A DNA stretch of 61,587 bases from Acidobacteriota bacterium (lineage in GTDB: Bacteria > Acidobacteriota > Vicinamibacteria > Vicinamibacterales > CAVVIG01). How positions within the stretch are numbered: the stretch's first letter is position 1; every line of letters starts with the position of its first letter. The notes under the pieces were generated by a model, which was not told the origin of the DNA, ran no database searches, and saw only the letters and a list, made by a program, of their open reading frames with translations. The DNA is taken from contig JADZED010000068.1 in NCBI GenBank assembly GCA_020850715.1, positions 1 to 61,587 on the forward strand, given 5' to 3'. Shown piece by piece: positions 41,729-50,304 of the stretch. A program made the translations under genes and the position numbers.

Positions 41729-43044
41729 AGGGCCTCTTTGCGCGCGCGTTCGGCCTCCGGCTGGCGCTCTGGTACGCGACGCTGTTTGTGGCCGGATGGA
41801 TCGCGATCGTCTCGTTCACCTACGTCTACACGGCGACATCGCTGGCGCAGCGCGATCGCCAGATCATCGCGGAGAAGCTCGGCCAGTACTCCGCTGTGTA
41901 CGCGCGCGGCGGCCTGGGCGCGCTCACGGCGACGGTGAGCGCCGAGCAGCAGGTGGCGCCCGAGCGGCTGTACGTCCGGGTGGCGAATCGCGGTTCAGAG
42001 GCGGTCGTCCTGAGCAATCCGGAAGGGTGGGCGCGCACCTCGCTCGAGACGGCTTCCGCCTACCTGCCGGACGGCACGCTGGTCGAGGTCGGCAAGAGCA
42101 CCGAGGCGCGCGAGGCGCTGCTGGCCCGGTTCCGGGCGGCCATCGGCCTGGTAACGCTGCTCACGTTCCTGGTCGCCGCGGTCGGCGGACTGCTCGCCAC
42201 ACGCAGCGCCGTGCAGCCGATTCGCCGCCTCACCGATGCGGTCCGGCGGATCACGCGCACCGGCCGGACCGACGCCCGCGTCCCCGAGGCCGGCAGCGGC
42301 GACGCCCTCGACGAGCTGACGCGGCTGTTCAATGCGATGCTCGATCGCATCGAGGGGCTGGTGGCCGCCATGCGCGGCGCGCTCGACAACGTGTCGCACG
42401 ATCTGCGCACACCGCTCACGCGACTCCGCGGCACCGCCGAGCTGGCGCTGGCCGGTCCGGCCGAATCCGAGCGCTACCGCGACGCGCTCGCCGATTGCGT
42501 CGAAGAATGCGACCGGGTGCTCGTCATGCTCGACACGCTCATGGACATTTCCGAGGCCGAGAGCGGTACCATGCGCCTGCAACTCGAGCCGGTGCGGCTC
42601 GCCGACATCATCGAGCGGGCGGTCGATCTCTACCGCGACGTCGCCGAGGCCAAGGGCGTCGCCCTCGCGGCAGGCGTGCTGGAGAGAGATGTGGTCGTCT
42701 CGGCCGATCGGCCGCGGCTGGAACAGGTCGCCGCCAACCTGCTGGACAACGCGCTGAAGTACACCCTGCCAGGCGGGCGCGTCGACGTCGAGGTCCGCGG
42801 CGGCGCCGGTGAAGCGCGTTTCAGCGTGGCCGACACCGGCCCGGGCATTCCGGCGCACGACCTGCCGCGGATCTGGGATCGCCTGTATCGGGGCGACAGC
42901 AGCCGCGCCGAGCGCGGCCTCGGGCTCGGGCTGAGCCTCGTGAAGGCGGTGATCGAGGCGCACGGCGGCCGGGTCGACGTCGAGAGCGAGCCGGGCCGCG
43001 GCGCCCGCTTCATCGTCCGTCTTCCAAACCTTTCACGTTTGTAA
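41725..43044 (+). CDS. membrane sensor histidine kinase
   Basis: This 439-residue two-component kinase has a first membrane helix at about 12-30, a periplasmic sensor at about 32-135 and a second helix at 137-160. A HAMP domain covers about 160-215. HisKA has phospho-acceptor His225 in NVSHDLRTPLTRLRG. HATPase has the N-box LLDNALKYT, G1 VADTGPGIP and G2 GLGLGLSLVKAV. It partners the OmpR-type regulator whose stop it overlaps. The HtrA-type protease downstream suggests an envelope-folding signal. The periplasmic part resembles no sensor I can name. Confidence 0.95.
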   Translation: MKGLFARAFGLRLALWYATLFVAGWIAIVSFTYVYTATSLAQRDRQIIAEKLGQYSAVYARGGLGALTATVSAEQQVAPERLYVRVANRGSEAVVLSNPEGWARTSLETASAYLPDGTLVEVGKSTEAREALLARFRAAIGLVTLLTFLVAAVGGLLATRSAVQPIRRLTDAVRRITRTGRTDARVPEAGSGDALDELTRLFNAMLDRIEGLVAAMRGALDNVSHDLRTPLTRLRGTAELALAGPAESERYRDALADCVEECDRVLVMLDTLMDISEAESGTMRLQLEPVRLADIIERAVDLYRDVAEAKGVALAAGVLERDVVVSADRPRLEQVAANLLDNALKYTLPGGRVDVEVRGGAGEARFSVADTGPGIPAHDLPRIWDRLYRGDSSRAERGLGLGLSLVKAVIEAHGGRVDVESEPGRGARFIVRLPNLSRL

Positions 43045-43099
43045 CGATCACGTCACGGCCCTGAAAGGCGTCCGGCCGTCTAATCGGTTCGAGAGGGGG

Positions 43100-44665
43100 A
43101 TGACTCCAATGAACATCCGTGAATCCCTGTTCGGACGACTGAGCGGGCGAGCCCGGACCGCCGTCGCGGCGGTAGTGGCGGCGTTGGCGCTGCTCGCCGG
43201 CGGCGCGTGGTACGCCGTCGACGCGCTGGCGTCGGCGCCGTCAGCGCGGACGGCCGCGGCGGCGGCGCCCGCGCCAGCCTCGGCCGTGGTCGCGGCCGCG
43301 CCAGATCCGCAGCAGCCGGCGGCCGGCCGCCGCGATTCCTACGCCGACGTCGTGAAGGTCGTCGCACCGGCCGTCGTGACAATCCGGGTCGAAGGCAAGG
43401 AGCGTGCGACACCGACCGACTTCCAGGGCGACGACTTCTTCCGGCGCTTCTTCGGCGATCCGTCCGACACGCCGGGTCGCGGCGGACAGACGCCGCGCGC
43501 GCCGCGCATGCGGGGGATGGGCTCCGGCGTGATCGTCAGCCCGGACGGCTACATCCTGACGAACAACCACGTGATCGACAACGCCGACAGCATCCGCGTG
43601 GAGATGACCGACGGCCGGAGCTACACGGCGCGAGTGGTCGGCGCCGACGCGCCGACCGACCTCGCGCTGCTGAAGATCGATGCCTCCGGCCTGCGCCCGC
43701 TCGCGCTCGGCAACTCCGACGCCGTCAGCGTCGGCGACGTCGTCCTCGCCGTGGGCAATCCGCTCGGCGTTGGTCAGACGGTGACCATGGGGATCATCAG
43801 CGCGAAGGGGCGATCGACCTCGGTCGGTGACGGCAGCTACGAAGACTTCCTGCAGACCGACGCGCCGATCAACCACGGCAATTCGGGCGGCGCGCTGGTC
43901 GATGTGCGCGGCGAGCTGATCGGCATCAACTCGCAGATCCTGTCGACGTCGGATGGCAACATCGGCATCGGCTTCGCGATTCCGGCCAACATGGCGCGAC
44001 GTGTGATGGAGCAGTTGCGCACGACCGGCAAGGTGACGCGCGCCCAGCTCGGGGTGACCGTGCAGCAGGTGACCGAGGACATGGCGCAGAGCCTCGGCCT
44101 GAAGGAGGCCGGCGGGGCCATCGTGTCGGCGGTCACGCCGGGCAGCGCGGCGGCGCACGCCGGGATCCGGCAGGGCGACGTCATCACGGCGTTCAACGGC
44201 GAGCCGGTGCGCGATTCCAACGGCCTCCGCAACGAGGTGGCGGCATCGACGCCCGGCTCGAACGCCACACTCACGGTCATCCGCGACGGACGCGAGCAGT
44301 CGCTCGGCGTCAAGCTGGACGAGGCGGCGCCCCGCATGAGCGCCCGCGGCGAGAGCCGCGACGGCGGGACGAAGGATACCGTCGCCCTGGGTATCGCCGT
44401 CACGCCGCTGACGCCGGAACTTGCCCGCCGGCTGGACCTGGACGGCGAGGCCAAGGGGCTCGTGGTCCAGCAGGTCGACCCCGACGGCCGTGCGGCCGAT
44501 GCCGGGCTCCGGCCGGGCGACGTGATTGAACAGGCGAACCGAGCGCCGGTCGACTCGGTCGACGCACTGCGCGCGGCCGTCCAGCGATCGGGCGACAGGC
44601 CGGTGCTCCTGCTGATTCGCCGCGACGGGACGAGCCTGTTCGTCACGGTCGATCCCGCCGCCTAG
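43100..44665 (+). CDS. HtrA/DegP-type periplasmic serine protease
   Basis: This 521-residue Do-like protease/chaperone degrades misfolded envelope proteins. It has an N-terminal membrane anchor at about 14-40, an Ala/Pro linker, a trypsin-like domain with His157 (NNHVID), Asp187 (TDLALLKID) and Ser262 (HGNSGGAL), and two PDZ domains at about 315-405 and 430-515. The ribosome site GAGGGGG precedes ATG; a second ATG three codons in is possible. It lies 55 nt after the histidine kinase, so it is probably in the same operon and may be its output. Confidence 0.96.
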   Translation: MTPMNIRESLFGRLSGRARTAVAAVVAALALLAGGAWYAVDALASAPSARTAAAAAPAPASAVVAAAPDPQQPAAGRRDSYADVVKVVAPAVVTIRVEGKERATPTDFQGDDFFRRFFGDPSDTPGRGGQTPRAPRMRGMGSGVIVSPDGYILTNNHVIDNADSIRVEMTDGRSYTARVVGADAPTDLALLKIDASGLRPLALGNSDAVSVGDVVLAVGNPLGVGQTVTMGIISAKGRSTSVGDGSYEDFLQTDAPINHGNSGGALVDVRGELIGINSQILSTSDGNIGIGFAIPANMARRVMEQLRTTGKVTRAQLGVTVQQVTEDMAQSLGLKEAGGAIVSAVTPGSAAAHAGIRQGDVITAFNGEPVRDSNGLRNEVAASTPGSNATLTVIRDGREQSLGVKLDEAAPRMSARGESRDGGTKDTVALGIAVTPLTPELARRLDLDGEAKGLVVQQVDPDGRAADAGLRPGDVIEQANRAPVDSVDALRAAVQRSGDRPVLLLIRRDGTSLFVTVDPAA

Positions 44666-44717
44666 TCGACACACGCCGCGGAGCAGACCGTTGTCGGCTC
44701 CGCGGCCCGCCCGCCCC

Positions 44718-44723
44718 TACAAT
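44718..44723 (+). promoter_or_regulatory. TANNNT box before the SDR gene
   Basis: TACAAT lies five bases (GGGGC) before the GTG at 44729, consistent with a leaderless transcript for the short-chain dehydrogenase. Confidence 0.45.
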
Positions 44724-44728
44724 GGGGC

Positions 44729-45516
44729 GTGGATCTCCATCTCACCGGCCGGATCGCGATGGTCGGCGGGGCGAGTCGCGGGCTGGGCCTCGCCGTTGCG
44801 CGCTGGCCCGCGAGGGAGCGCGCGTCTCGATTGCCTCGCGCGACCGGAGGGCGCTTGCGGATGCCGCGGCCGGCATCGAACGCGAGACGGGCGCGCCGGT
44901 GCTCGCCGTCGCGGCCGACCTCGCGATCGCGGATGCGGCCGCCGCCTGGCACCGCGCCACCATCGACACTCTTGGCGGCGTCGATCTGGTCTTCGCCAAC
45001 ACCGGCGGGCCGCCGGCCGGCGCCGCGCTCGCCTTCGACGACGACGCGTGGCGCCAGGCGTTCGACTCGCTCGTGCTCGGCGCCGTGCGGATCGTGCGGC
45101 TCGCGGCGCCGTCGATGCGCAGCCGCGGCGGCGGCGCGATCGTCATGAGCACCTCCTCGTCGGTGAAGCAGCCGATCGCCAATCTCGCGCTCTCGAACGT
45201 GCTGCGGCCGTCGGTGGCGGCGCTGGCCAAGACGCTCTCTGCGGAGCTCGCCCCCGACCGCATCCGGGTGAATCATCTGGTTCCCGGACGGATCGATACC
45301 GCCCGGCTGCGCGCGCTCGACGCCGCCAACGCGGCGCGCGCCGGCGTGGCGGTCGAGGTCGAGCGGAGCCGATCGGCGGCCGCGATTCCGCTCGGCCGCT
45401 ACGGTGCGCCGGAGGAATTCGGGCGCGCCGCGGCCTTTCTCCTCTCGGATGCAGCCTCGTACATCACGGGCGCCACGCTGCAGGTCGATGGCGGCCTCAT
45501 CCTGGCGGCGCTGTAG
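44729..45516 (+). pseudogene. short-chain dehydrogenase/reductase with a frameshift
   Basis: The Rossmann start (GRIAMVGGASRGLGLAVAR) is read from GTG at 44729 in one frame. The continuation (ALAREGARVSIASRDRRAL to the end) is in another. The switch lies at about 44797-44803 in GTTGCGCGCTGG; restoring a lost CGCG unit would rejoin the frames. The catalytic region is also unusual: the SDR Ser is in MSTSSSVKQP, but the usual Tyr-x-x-x-Lys site reads NVLRPSVAALAK, lacking the Tyr. The C-terminal ITGATLQVDGGL is normal. It is either a real pseudogene or an assembly error in a CG-repeat. Confidence 0.75.
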
Positions 45517-45592
45517 CGCGGCCGTGTGACGCGCGGCCGCGTGGCGGGTCGGAGCCCGCGAGAGATCATTCGGCCCGAAGGCATCCTTACGG

Positions 45593-45632
45593 TATGATTC
45601 GGGGAATGGCGCCGTCTCTCCGGCGCCATTCC
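45593..45632 (+). promoter_or_regulatory. -10 box and 5-prime stem-loop of the TPR gene leader
   Basis: TATGAT at 45593-45598 is a good -10 box. Five bases later a perfect 12-bp stem begins: GGAATGGCGCCG at 45603-45614 with CGGCGCCATTCC at 45621-45632, loop TCTCTC. The hairpin would sit at the very 5-prime end of the mRNA, ahead of the ribosome site AAGGAGG at 45641-45647. Such stem-loops stabilise transcripts such as ompA. A protein-binding role is the alternative. Confidence 0.55.
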
Positions 45633-45657
45633 ATTGATTGAAGGAGGATCTGCGCTC

Positions 45658-46575
45658 ATGACGTTCAACTTCCGCATCGGGCTCGCCGGGCTCGCCGCGC
45701 TGCTTCTGGTGCTCCCGGCGCCGGTACGCGGTCAGGAGGTGCCCGAGAACCTGAAAGGCAACGGGACGCTTCGGGGCAAGGTGGTCGACGAGAATGGCAA
45801 GAACGTGCCGAAGCCGAAGATCACGCTCGTCAACCCCGCGGCCAACGCGAGCCTCACCGTCGAGGGGAAGGGCAACGGCGACTTCGAGGCGAAGAACATC
45901 AAGTCCGGCGCGTGGAAGATGGTCGTCGAGACGCCGAACTACGTCACGGTGCGGCAGGACGTGAACGTGGCCGAGGGCAAATCGGACAAGATCTCGGTCG
46001 TCTCGAAGAACGACGCCAGCCCCGAACTGCTGGAGAAGGCGACCGCGCTGGCGCAGGCCGGCGATCTTGCGGGCGCCCGCACCGAGTACCTGCAGGTGCT
46101 CGAGGCGCATCCCGAGTTGACCTCGATCAACCGCTACGTCGCGTTCACCTATGGCCGTGAAGGCAACACCGCGGAGGCCCTCAAGTACCTCGACGCCGCA
46201 CTGGTCGGCACGCCCGACGACACGGCGATGCTGCAACTCGCCGCCGACAGTGCCATCAAGCTCGGCCAGTTCCCGAAGGCCTCCGGCTACCTGCAGAAGG
46301 TCGACTACACGACGCTCACCGATTCGGCGCCGTTCGTGAACATGGCGATCCAATTCATCAACGGCAAGCGGCAGGCCGACGCCATTCCGCTGCTCGACAA
46401 GCTCATCGGCCGGTGGCCCGACACCGCGGATCTCTATTTCTTCCGCGGCTACGCGAACATGGGACTGCAGAAGCAGCAGGAGGCGAAGCCCGACCTCGAG
46501 AAGTACCTGCAGCTTGCGCCGGAGGGCTCGCACGCCGCGGACGTCAAGAAGATCCTGCAAGAAAACATCAAGTAG
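45658..46575 (+). CDS. secreted carboxypeptidase-regulatory-like/TPR protein
   Basis: This 305-residue exported protein has a signal peptide ending VRGQ near residue 24. A beta-sandwich resembling carboxypeptidase-regulatory domains covers about 35-110 (GTLRGKVVDENGKNVPKPKI, then GAWKMVVETPNY). Tetratricopeptide-like helical pairs follow from about 120 to the end (LLEKATALAQAGDLAGARTE, EALKYLDAALVGTPDDTAML). Such proteins usually scaffold envelope complexes. The ATG has an ideal ribosome site (AAGGAGG). A 12-bp leader hairpin at 45603-45632 and a strong terminator at 46587-46612 frame the gene and suggest high expression. Confidence 0.85.
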   Translation: MTFNFRIGLAGLAALLLVLPAPVRGQEVPENLKGNGTLRGKVVDENGKNVPKPKITLVNPAANASLTVEGKGNGDFEAKNIKSGAWKMVVETPNYVTVRQDVNVAEGKSDKISVVSKNDASPELLEKATALAQAGDLAGARTEYLQVLEAHPELTSINRYVAFTYGREGNTAEALKYLDAALVGTPDDTAMLQLAADSAIKLGQFPKASGYLQKVDYTTLTDSAPFVNMAIQFINGKRQADAIPLLDKLIGRWPDTADLYFFRGYANMGLQKQQEAKPDLEKYLQLAPEGSHAADVKKILQENIK

Positions 46576-46586
46576 AAGCACGCCAG

Positions 46587-46612
46587 CGGCCGTCCTCCGA
46601 CGAGGACGGCCG
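46587..46612. terminator. bidirectional terminator between convergent genes
   Basis: CGGCCGTCCT at 46587-46596 pairs with AGGACGGCCG at 46603-46612 (10 bp, loop CCGACG). It is followed by TCTTCGTT on the plus strand. It lies between the TPR gene and the minus-strand secreted hypothetical and can serve both. Confidence 0.75.
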
Positions 46613-46638
46613 TCTTCGTTCCGGCCTCGGGCAGGTGG

Positions 46639-47208
46639 CTACCGCCCGAGCGGGACGCCCTTCACCGAACGCAGCAGCACCGGCTGCGTGTCGTAATTCT
46701 CGAGCGTCACAATCTTGCTCTCTTCGTCGCCGGTGATGCGAGTCGCCAGCGACAGCTTGCCTTCGCCTTCCCCTTGGGCGTTCAGGTGGAGCTCGATCAC
46801 GGTGAACGGGTACTGGATCGAGCGGGGACTGTTGGCCGCTTCCCAGAAGTCGATGGGCCGGTTGGTCGCAAGAACGACACGCTCGCCGCCGTCGGGTTCC
46901 GCCGTTCTCTGGGCATAGTGCAGGTCGTACCCGAGACCGCCGGCGGAGCGGATGTAGCCGACGCGCGGCATCTCCTCGAGGACGTCGAGCAGCTTCTCCG
47001 GTCCCTGCTTCATGAGGACCGAGACGAGCCGGTCGCGCTCCGCTTCGGTCGACCACCGGTTCACGACCATCTCGACCGTGCCGGAACCTCCGTTGGTCAT
47101 GTTCACCGCCAGGGCGGTGAACCGTTCGCCGGCGACGTTGGTCTGCGCGCCGACGGTGAGGCTCAGTGCCGCCACCGCCGCAATCGCCAGGGCGCCCGCC
47201 TGCTTCAT
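46639..47208 (-). CDS. secreted hypothetical protein
   Basis: This 189-residue exported protein has a clear signal peptide (1-21, ending TVGAQ). The mature part is mixed alpha/beta (ERFTALAVNMTNGGSGTVEM, YPFTVIELHLNAQGEGEGKL, ITGDEESKIVTLENYDTQPV). I do not recognise a named domain; similar proteins seem typical of acidobacteria, but that is from memory only. The start ATG has TGGAGG seven bases upstream. The gene stands alone, convergent with the TPR gene. Confidence 0.75.
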   Translation of the reverse strand: MKQAGALAIAAVAALSLTVGAQTNVAGERFTALAVNMTNGGSGTVEMVVNRWSTEAERDRLVSVLMKQGPEKLLDVLEEMPRVGYIRSAGGLGYDLHYAQRTAEPDGGERVVLATNRPIDFWEAANSPRSIQYPFTVIELHLNAQGEGEGKLSLATRITGDEESKIVTLENYDTQPVLLRSVKGVPLGR

Positions 47209-47659
47209 CGCTGCCTCCAGTCTGTGGTTCCCGCTTCGTCCGGGCGGAGGTTCCGCCGGAGCCGCGAGGTCCCGCGCCGGTCCGGGGGCTGCAAGACGCC
47301 TACCGTGGGTCGGTCGGTCCGTCCTTCCGCGTGCGCGACGGAAGATCGGCGAGAAGAAGAACGAACCTCTCTCTCAGGTCGAATCAGCTGTTGAATTGTC
47401 ATAAGACAACAACGAACAATATAGAACTATATGTTCATGAACGATCTTCATGTGTTCAACTCTGACACTGGACCGCAAAACATTGTAAATATATACTGTA
47501 AAAGGCTTTCTACGATAAGGAGGTTTCGATGATGAGCTAAATCAGTACACAATCTGGCGTTTCACCAACAAAATCAAAATCGTGCAATAACTGTCGGTAA
47601 ACAAAGATGTTAAGTGGATTAGATCGTTGTTGGCTGGAAGATTGCTGTTGCGTCAATAT
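47209..47659. other. 451-nt intergenic region with a sharply AT-rich segment (47401-47640)
   Basis: By direct count, 47401-47640 contains 88 G or C of 240 bases (37%), in a window otherwise near two-thirds GC. It holds dyads (GAAC at 47414 with GTTC at 47433; palindrome GTTCATGAAC at 47433-47442), a -10-like TATACT at 47492-47497 and an ideal ribosome site AAGGAGG at 47517-47523. The ribosome site precedes a three-codon ORF, ATG ATG AGC TAA, at 47529-47540. The region lies upstream of the subtilase and may be its control region, or foreign DNA. The GC-rich 47209-47390 part shows nothing recognisable. Confidence 0.6.
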
Positions 47660-49642
47660 ATGACTTTATCGTCGCTTGTGCGTCGCAAGGCGGTCTGGGG
47701 ACTCCGTCCCATCGGCACCGCGCTGCTTCTCCTGGCCCTTGGCATCTCTGGCGCCGTCGATGCCGCCCCGCGGCGGGCGGGACGCGCGCGCGCCGGCGTC
47801 CCGGGAGCTCCCGCCAAAGCCTACAAGCTGGATCGCGCGCTCGCCAGACGCGCCCGGGAAGCCAATCCCGTTCTCACTACCCGCGTCATCGTTACGCTCA
47901 TGCCCGGCGCGCAGGTGCCGGCGCGCTTCCGCAGGTTCGCGCGCGGCGGGCGTCTCGACGTCATCGCCGGCCAGGTGCTCGATCTGCCCAATGGGCTGCT
48001 GAAGAAGCTCGAGGCCGAGCCCGACATCTTCCGCATCCACTACGACCGCCCGATCCAGACGACCAACTTCCGCACCGGCGTCGCGGTTGGCGCGCGCGCC
48101 GTCCGGAACGGCCTTGGATATACCGGCGAGGGTATCGGCGTCGCTGTGGTCGATTCCGGGATCACGGCCTGGCACGACGACCTGACCAGCACCTCGTCGC
48201 GTCTCTACCCCTACGGCAACCAGCGCGTCGCAAAGTTCGTGGACTTCGTGAACGGACGCCCCCTGCCGTACGACGACAACGGACACGGCACGCACGTGGC
48301 CGGCATTGCCGCAGGCAACGGCTACGACTCGGGCGGTGAAAAGGCGGGAATTGCGCCCGGCGCCTCGCTCGTATCGCTGAAGGTGCTCGATCAGGACGGG
48401 GCCGGCACCATCAGCAGCATCATCGCGGCGCTGAACTGGGTGGCGCAGCACCATGCCGCCTACAACATCCGCGTCGTCAACCTGTCGGTGGGCGCCGGCG
48501 TCTACGAGTCCTACTGGACCGATCCGCTCACGCTTGCGGCCAAGGCGCTGACCGATCGCGGCATCACGGTCGTGGCGGCTGCCGGCAACATGGGACGCAA
48601 CGCGGCGGGCGACCTGCAGTACGGCGCCATCACGGCGCCGGGCAACGCGCCGTGGGTGCTCACCGTCGGCGCATCGAGCACCATGGGCACGCTGACGCGT
48701 TATGACGACACGATGGCGGCCTACAGTTCCTCGGGGCCGACCGGCATCGACTACCTCGCAAAGCCGGACCTGGTGGCGCCCGGCACCGGAACGGTGTCGC
48801 TCGCGTCGCCCGGCAGCACGTTCTACGAGACCAAGAGCGCGTACCTGCTCGACGGCAGGCCGCTCCTCGGATCGAAGCCCTACCTCACGCTCAGCGGCAC
48901 GAGCATGGCGGCCCCGGTCGTGTCGGGCACCGTTGCGCTGATGCTCCAGGCGAACCCCGCGCTGACGCCGAATCTGATCAAGGCGATCCTGCAGTTCACG
49001 GCTCAGGAGTACCCGGGCTACAGCGCGCTGCGCCAGGGCGCCGGCTTCCTCAATACGCTCGGGGCGGTGCGCCTGGCGAAGTTCTTCGCGAACACGCCTG
49101 CGGGCGCGCGCATGCCGGCGCAGCGCGTGTGGGGCCGCAAGATCATCTGGGGCACTCACCGGATCGCCGGCGGAGTCATCCGGCCGGCAGCCAACGCATG
49201 GGGCAACGGCATCGTCTGGGGCTCCGCAAAGACGCTGGGCGATGAGGGCGACAACATCGTCTGGGGGACGGCCGACGCGGGCGACAACATTGTCTGGGGG
49301 ACGGCCGATAGCGGCGACAACGTCGTATGGGGCACCGACTGCGGCGGCGCCGACTGCGACAACGTCGTGTGGGGCACCACCGACGAGGGCGACAACATCG
49401 TCTGGGGCACGGCCGACGAGGGCGACAACATCGTCTGGGGCACGGCCGACGAGGGCGACAACATCGTCTGGGGCACCGGTACGGACGAGGACGTCACGTG
49501 GGGCAGTTCGAGCGGCGACCAGATCGTGTATCCGGACGATGTCGACCTGGCACCCGGGCCGAGCGTCGACGACGAGTTCGGCGAGCCGGCATCGCCGGTC
49601 GGGGAGGACGCGGCAGTCACCGATCCGATCGAGGGCTTCTAG
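47660..49642 (+). CDS. secreted S8 subtilisin-like peptidase with VWGT tail repeats
   Basis: This 660-residue exported serine protease has a signal peptide at about 1-37, ending VDAAP, and a propeptide-like segment to about 130. The catalytic triad is Asp165 (VVDSGIT), His209 (NGHGTHVAG) and Ser415 (GTSMAAP). After the domain, residues of about 490-615 form repeats of an 11-residue unit (GDNIVWGTADE) with seven or more copies, some degenerate, including one Cys-containing insert (DCGGADCDN). The tail ends acidic. ATG at 47660 is preferred over an upstream TTG at 47627 because the signal peptide then fits. The acetyltransferase starts two bases after its stop. Confidence 0.93.
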   Translation: MTLSSLVRRKAVWGLRPIGTALLLLALGISGAVDAAPRRAGRARAGVPGAPAKAYKLDRALARRAREANPVLTTRVIVTLMPGAQVPARFRRFARGGRLDVIAGQVLDLPNGLLKKLEAEPDIFRIHYDRPIQTTNFRTGVAVGARAVRNGLGYTGEGIGVAVVDSGITAWHDDLTSTSSRLYPYGNQRVAKFVDFVNGRPLPYDDNGHGTHVAGIAAGNGYDSGGEKAGIAPGASLVSLKVLDQDGAGTISSIIAALNWVAQHHAAYNIRVVNLSVGAGVYESYWTDPLTLAAKALTDRGITVVAAAGNMGRNAAGDLQYGAITAPGNAPWVLTVGASSTMGTLTRYDDTMAAYSSSGPTGIDYLAKPDLVAPGTGTVSLASPGSTFYETKSAYLLDGRPLLGSKPYLTLSGTSMAAPVVSGTVALMLQANPALTPNLIKAILQFTAQEYPGYSALRQGAGFLNTLGAVRLAKFFANTPAGARMPAQRVWGRKIIWGTHRIAGGVIRPAANAWGNGIVWGSAKTLGDEGDNIVWGTADAGDNIVWGTADSGDNVVWGTDCGGADCDNVVWGTTDEGDNIVWGTADEGDNIVWGTADEGDNIVWGTGTDEDVTWGSSSGDQIVYPDDVDLAPGPSVDDEFGEPASPVGEDAAVTDPIEGF

Positions 49643-49644
49643 TC

Positions 49645-50304
49645 ATGGAGAAGATGCCCTACCGGGCGGACCTGGACGGCATCGCGGAGACGCTCGCGGC
49701 GTCCGTGACAACGGTTGCCGCTGCCGGCTGGCGCGGTGCGCTGCCGGTGCTGCGCGGGCGACAGGTGATCCTGCGCGAGATGCGGGTGTCGGATGCGCCT
49801 TCGCTCTTTGCGATGCTGACCACGGAGGACGTGTCGCGGTTCATCTCACCGCCGCCGGCGACGGTCGAGGGCTTCGAGCGATTCATCGTATGGGCGGAGC
49901 GCCAGCGGCTGGCGGGCGCGTATGTGTGCTTCGCGGTGACGCTGGAAGGGTCGGACGGCGCGATCGGCATCTTTCAGCTGCGCGAGCTGGAGCCCGGTTT
50001 CGGCACTGCGGAGTGGGGCTTCGCGATCGGCTCGCCCTACTGGGGGAGCGGCGCGTTTCAGGAAGGAGCGGAACTGATGGCGACTTTCGCGTTCGATGTC
50101 GTCGGCGTGCATCGGCTGGAGGCGCGGGCCGCGGTGCGGAACGGCCGCGGCAACGGCGCACTCCGGAAGTTCGGCGCGGTGCAGGAGGGCGTGCTGCGCA
50201 GATCGTTCCTGAAGAACGGCGAGTACCTCGATCAGGTGCTGTGGACGATCCTGAAGGAACAGTGGCGGGAAGCCAAGGTCGTCTGGAGCGAGCGGCTGCA
50301 CTGA
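49645..50304 (+). CDS. GNAT-family acetyltransferase (RimJ/RimL type)
   Basis: This 219-residue cytoplasmic acetyltransferase has an N-terminal extension of about 35 residues before the GNAT core. The core shows VILREMRVSDAPSLFAMLT, FAVTLEGSDGAIGIFQLREL, EWGFAIGSPYWGSGAFQEGA (acetyl-CoA region) and VHRLEARAAVRNGRGNGALRKFGAVQEG, the typical end of RimJ/RimL proteins that acetylate protein N-termini or small amines. It starts two bases after the subtilase stop and is probably co-transcribed. A functional link to an exported protease is unclear. Confidence 0.9.
   Translation: MEKMPYRADLDGIAETLAASVTTVAAAGWRGALPVLRGRQVILREMRVSDAPSLFAMLTTEDVSRFISPPPATVEGFERFIVWAERQRLAGAYVCFAVTLEGSDGAIGIFQLRELEPGFGTAEWGFAIGSPYWGSGAFQEGAELMATFAFDVVGVHRLEARAAVRNGRGNGALRKFGAVQEGVLRRSFLKNGEYLDQVLWTILKEQWREAKVVWSERLH

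Noticed and set aside
44797..44803. Programmed ribosomal frameshift in the SDR gene
   Set aside because: No slippery heptamer or downstream pseudoknot is apparent. A deletion or sequence error in a CG-repeat is simpler.
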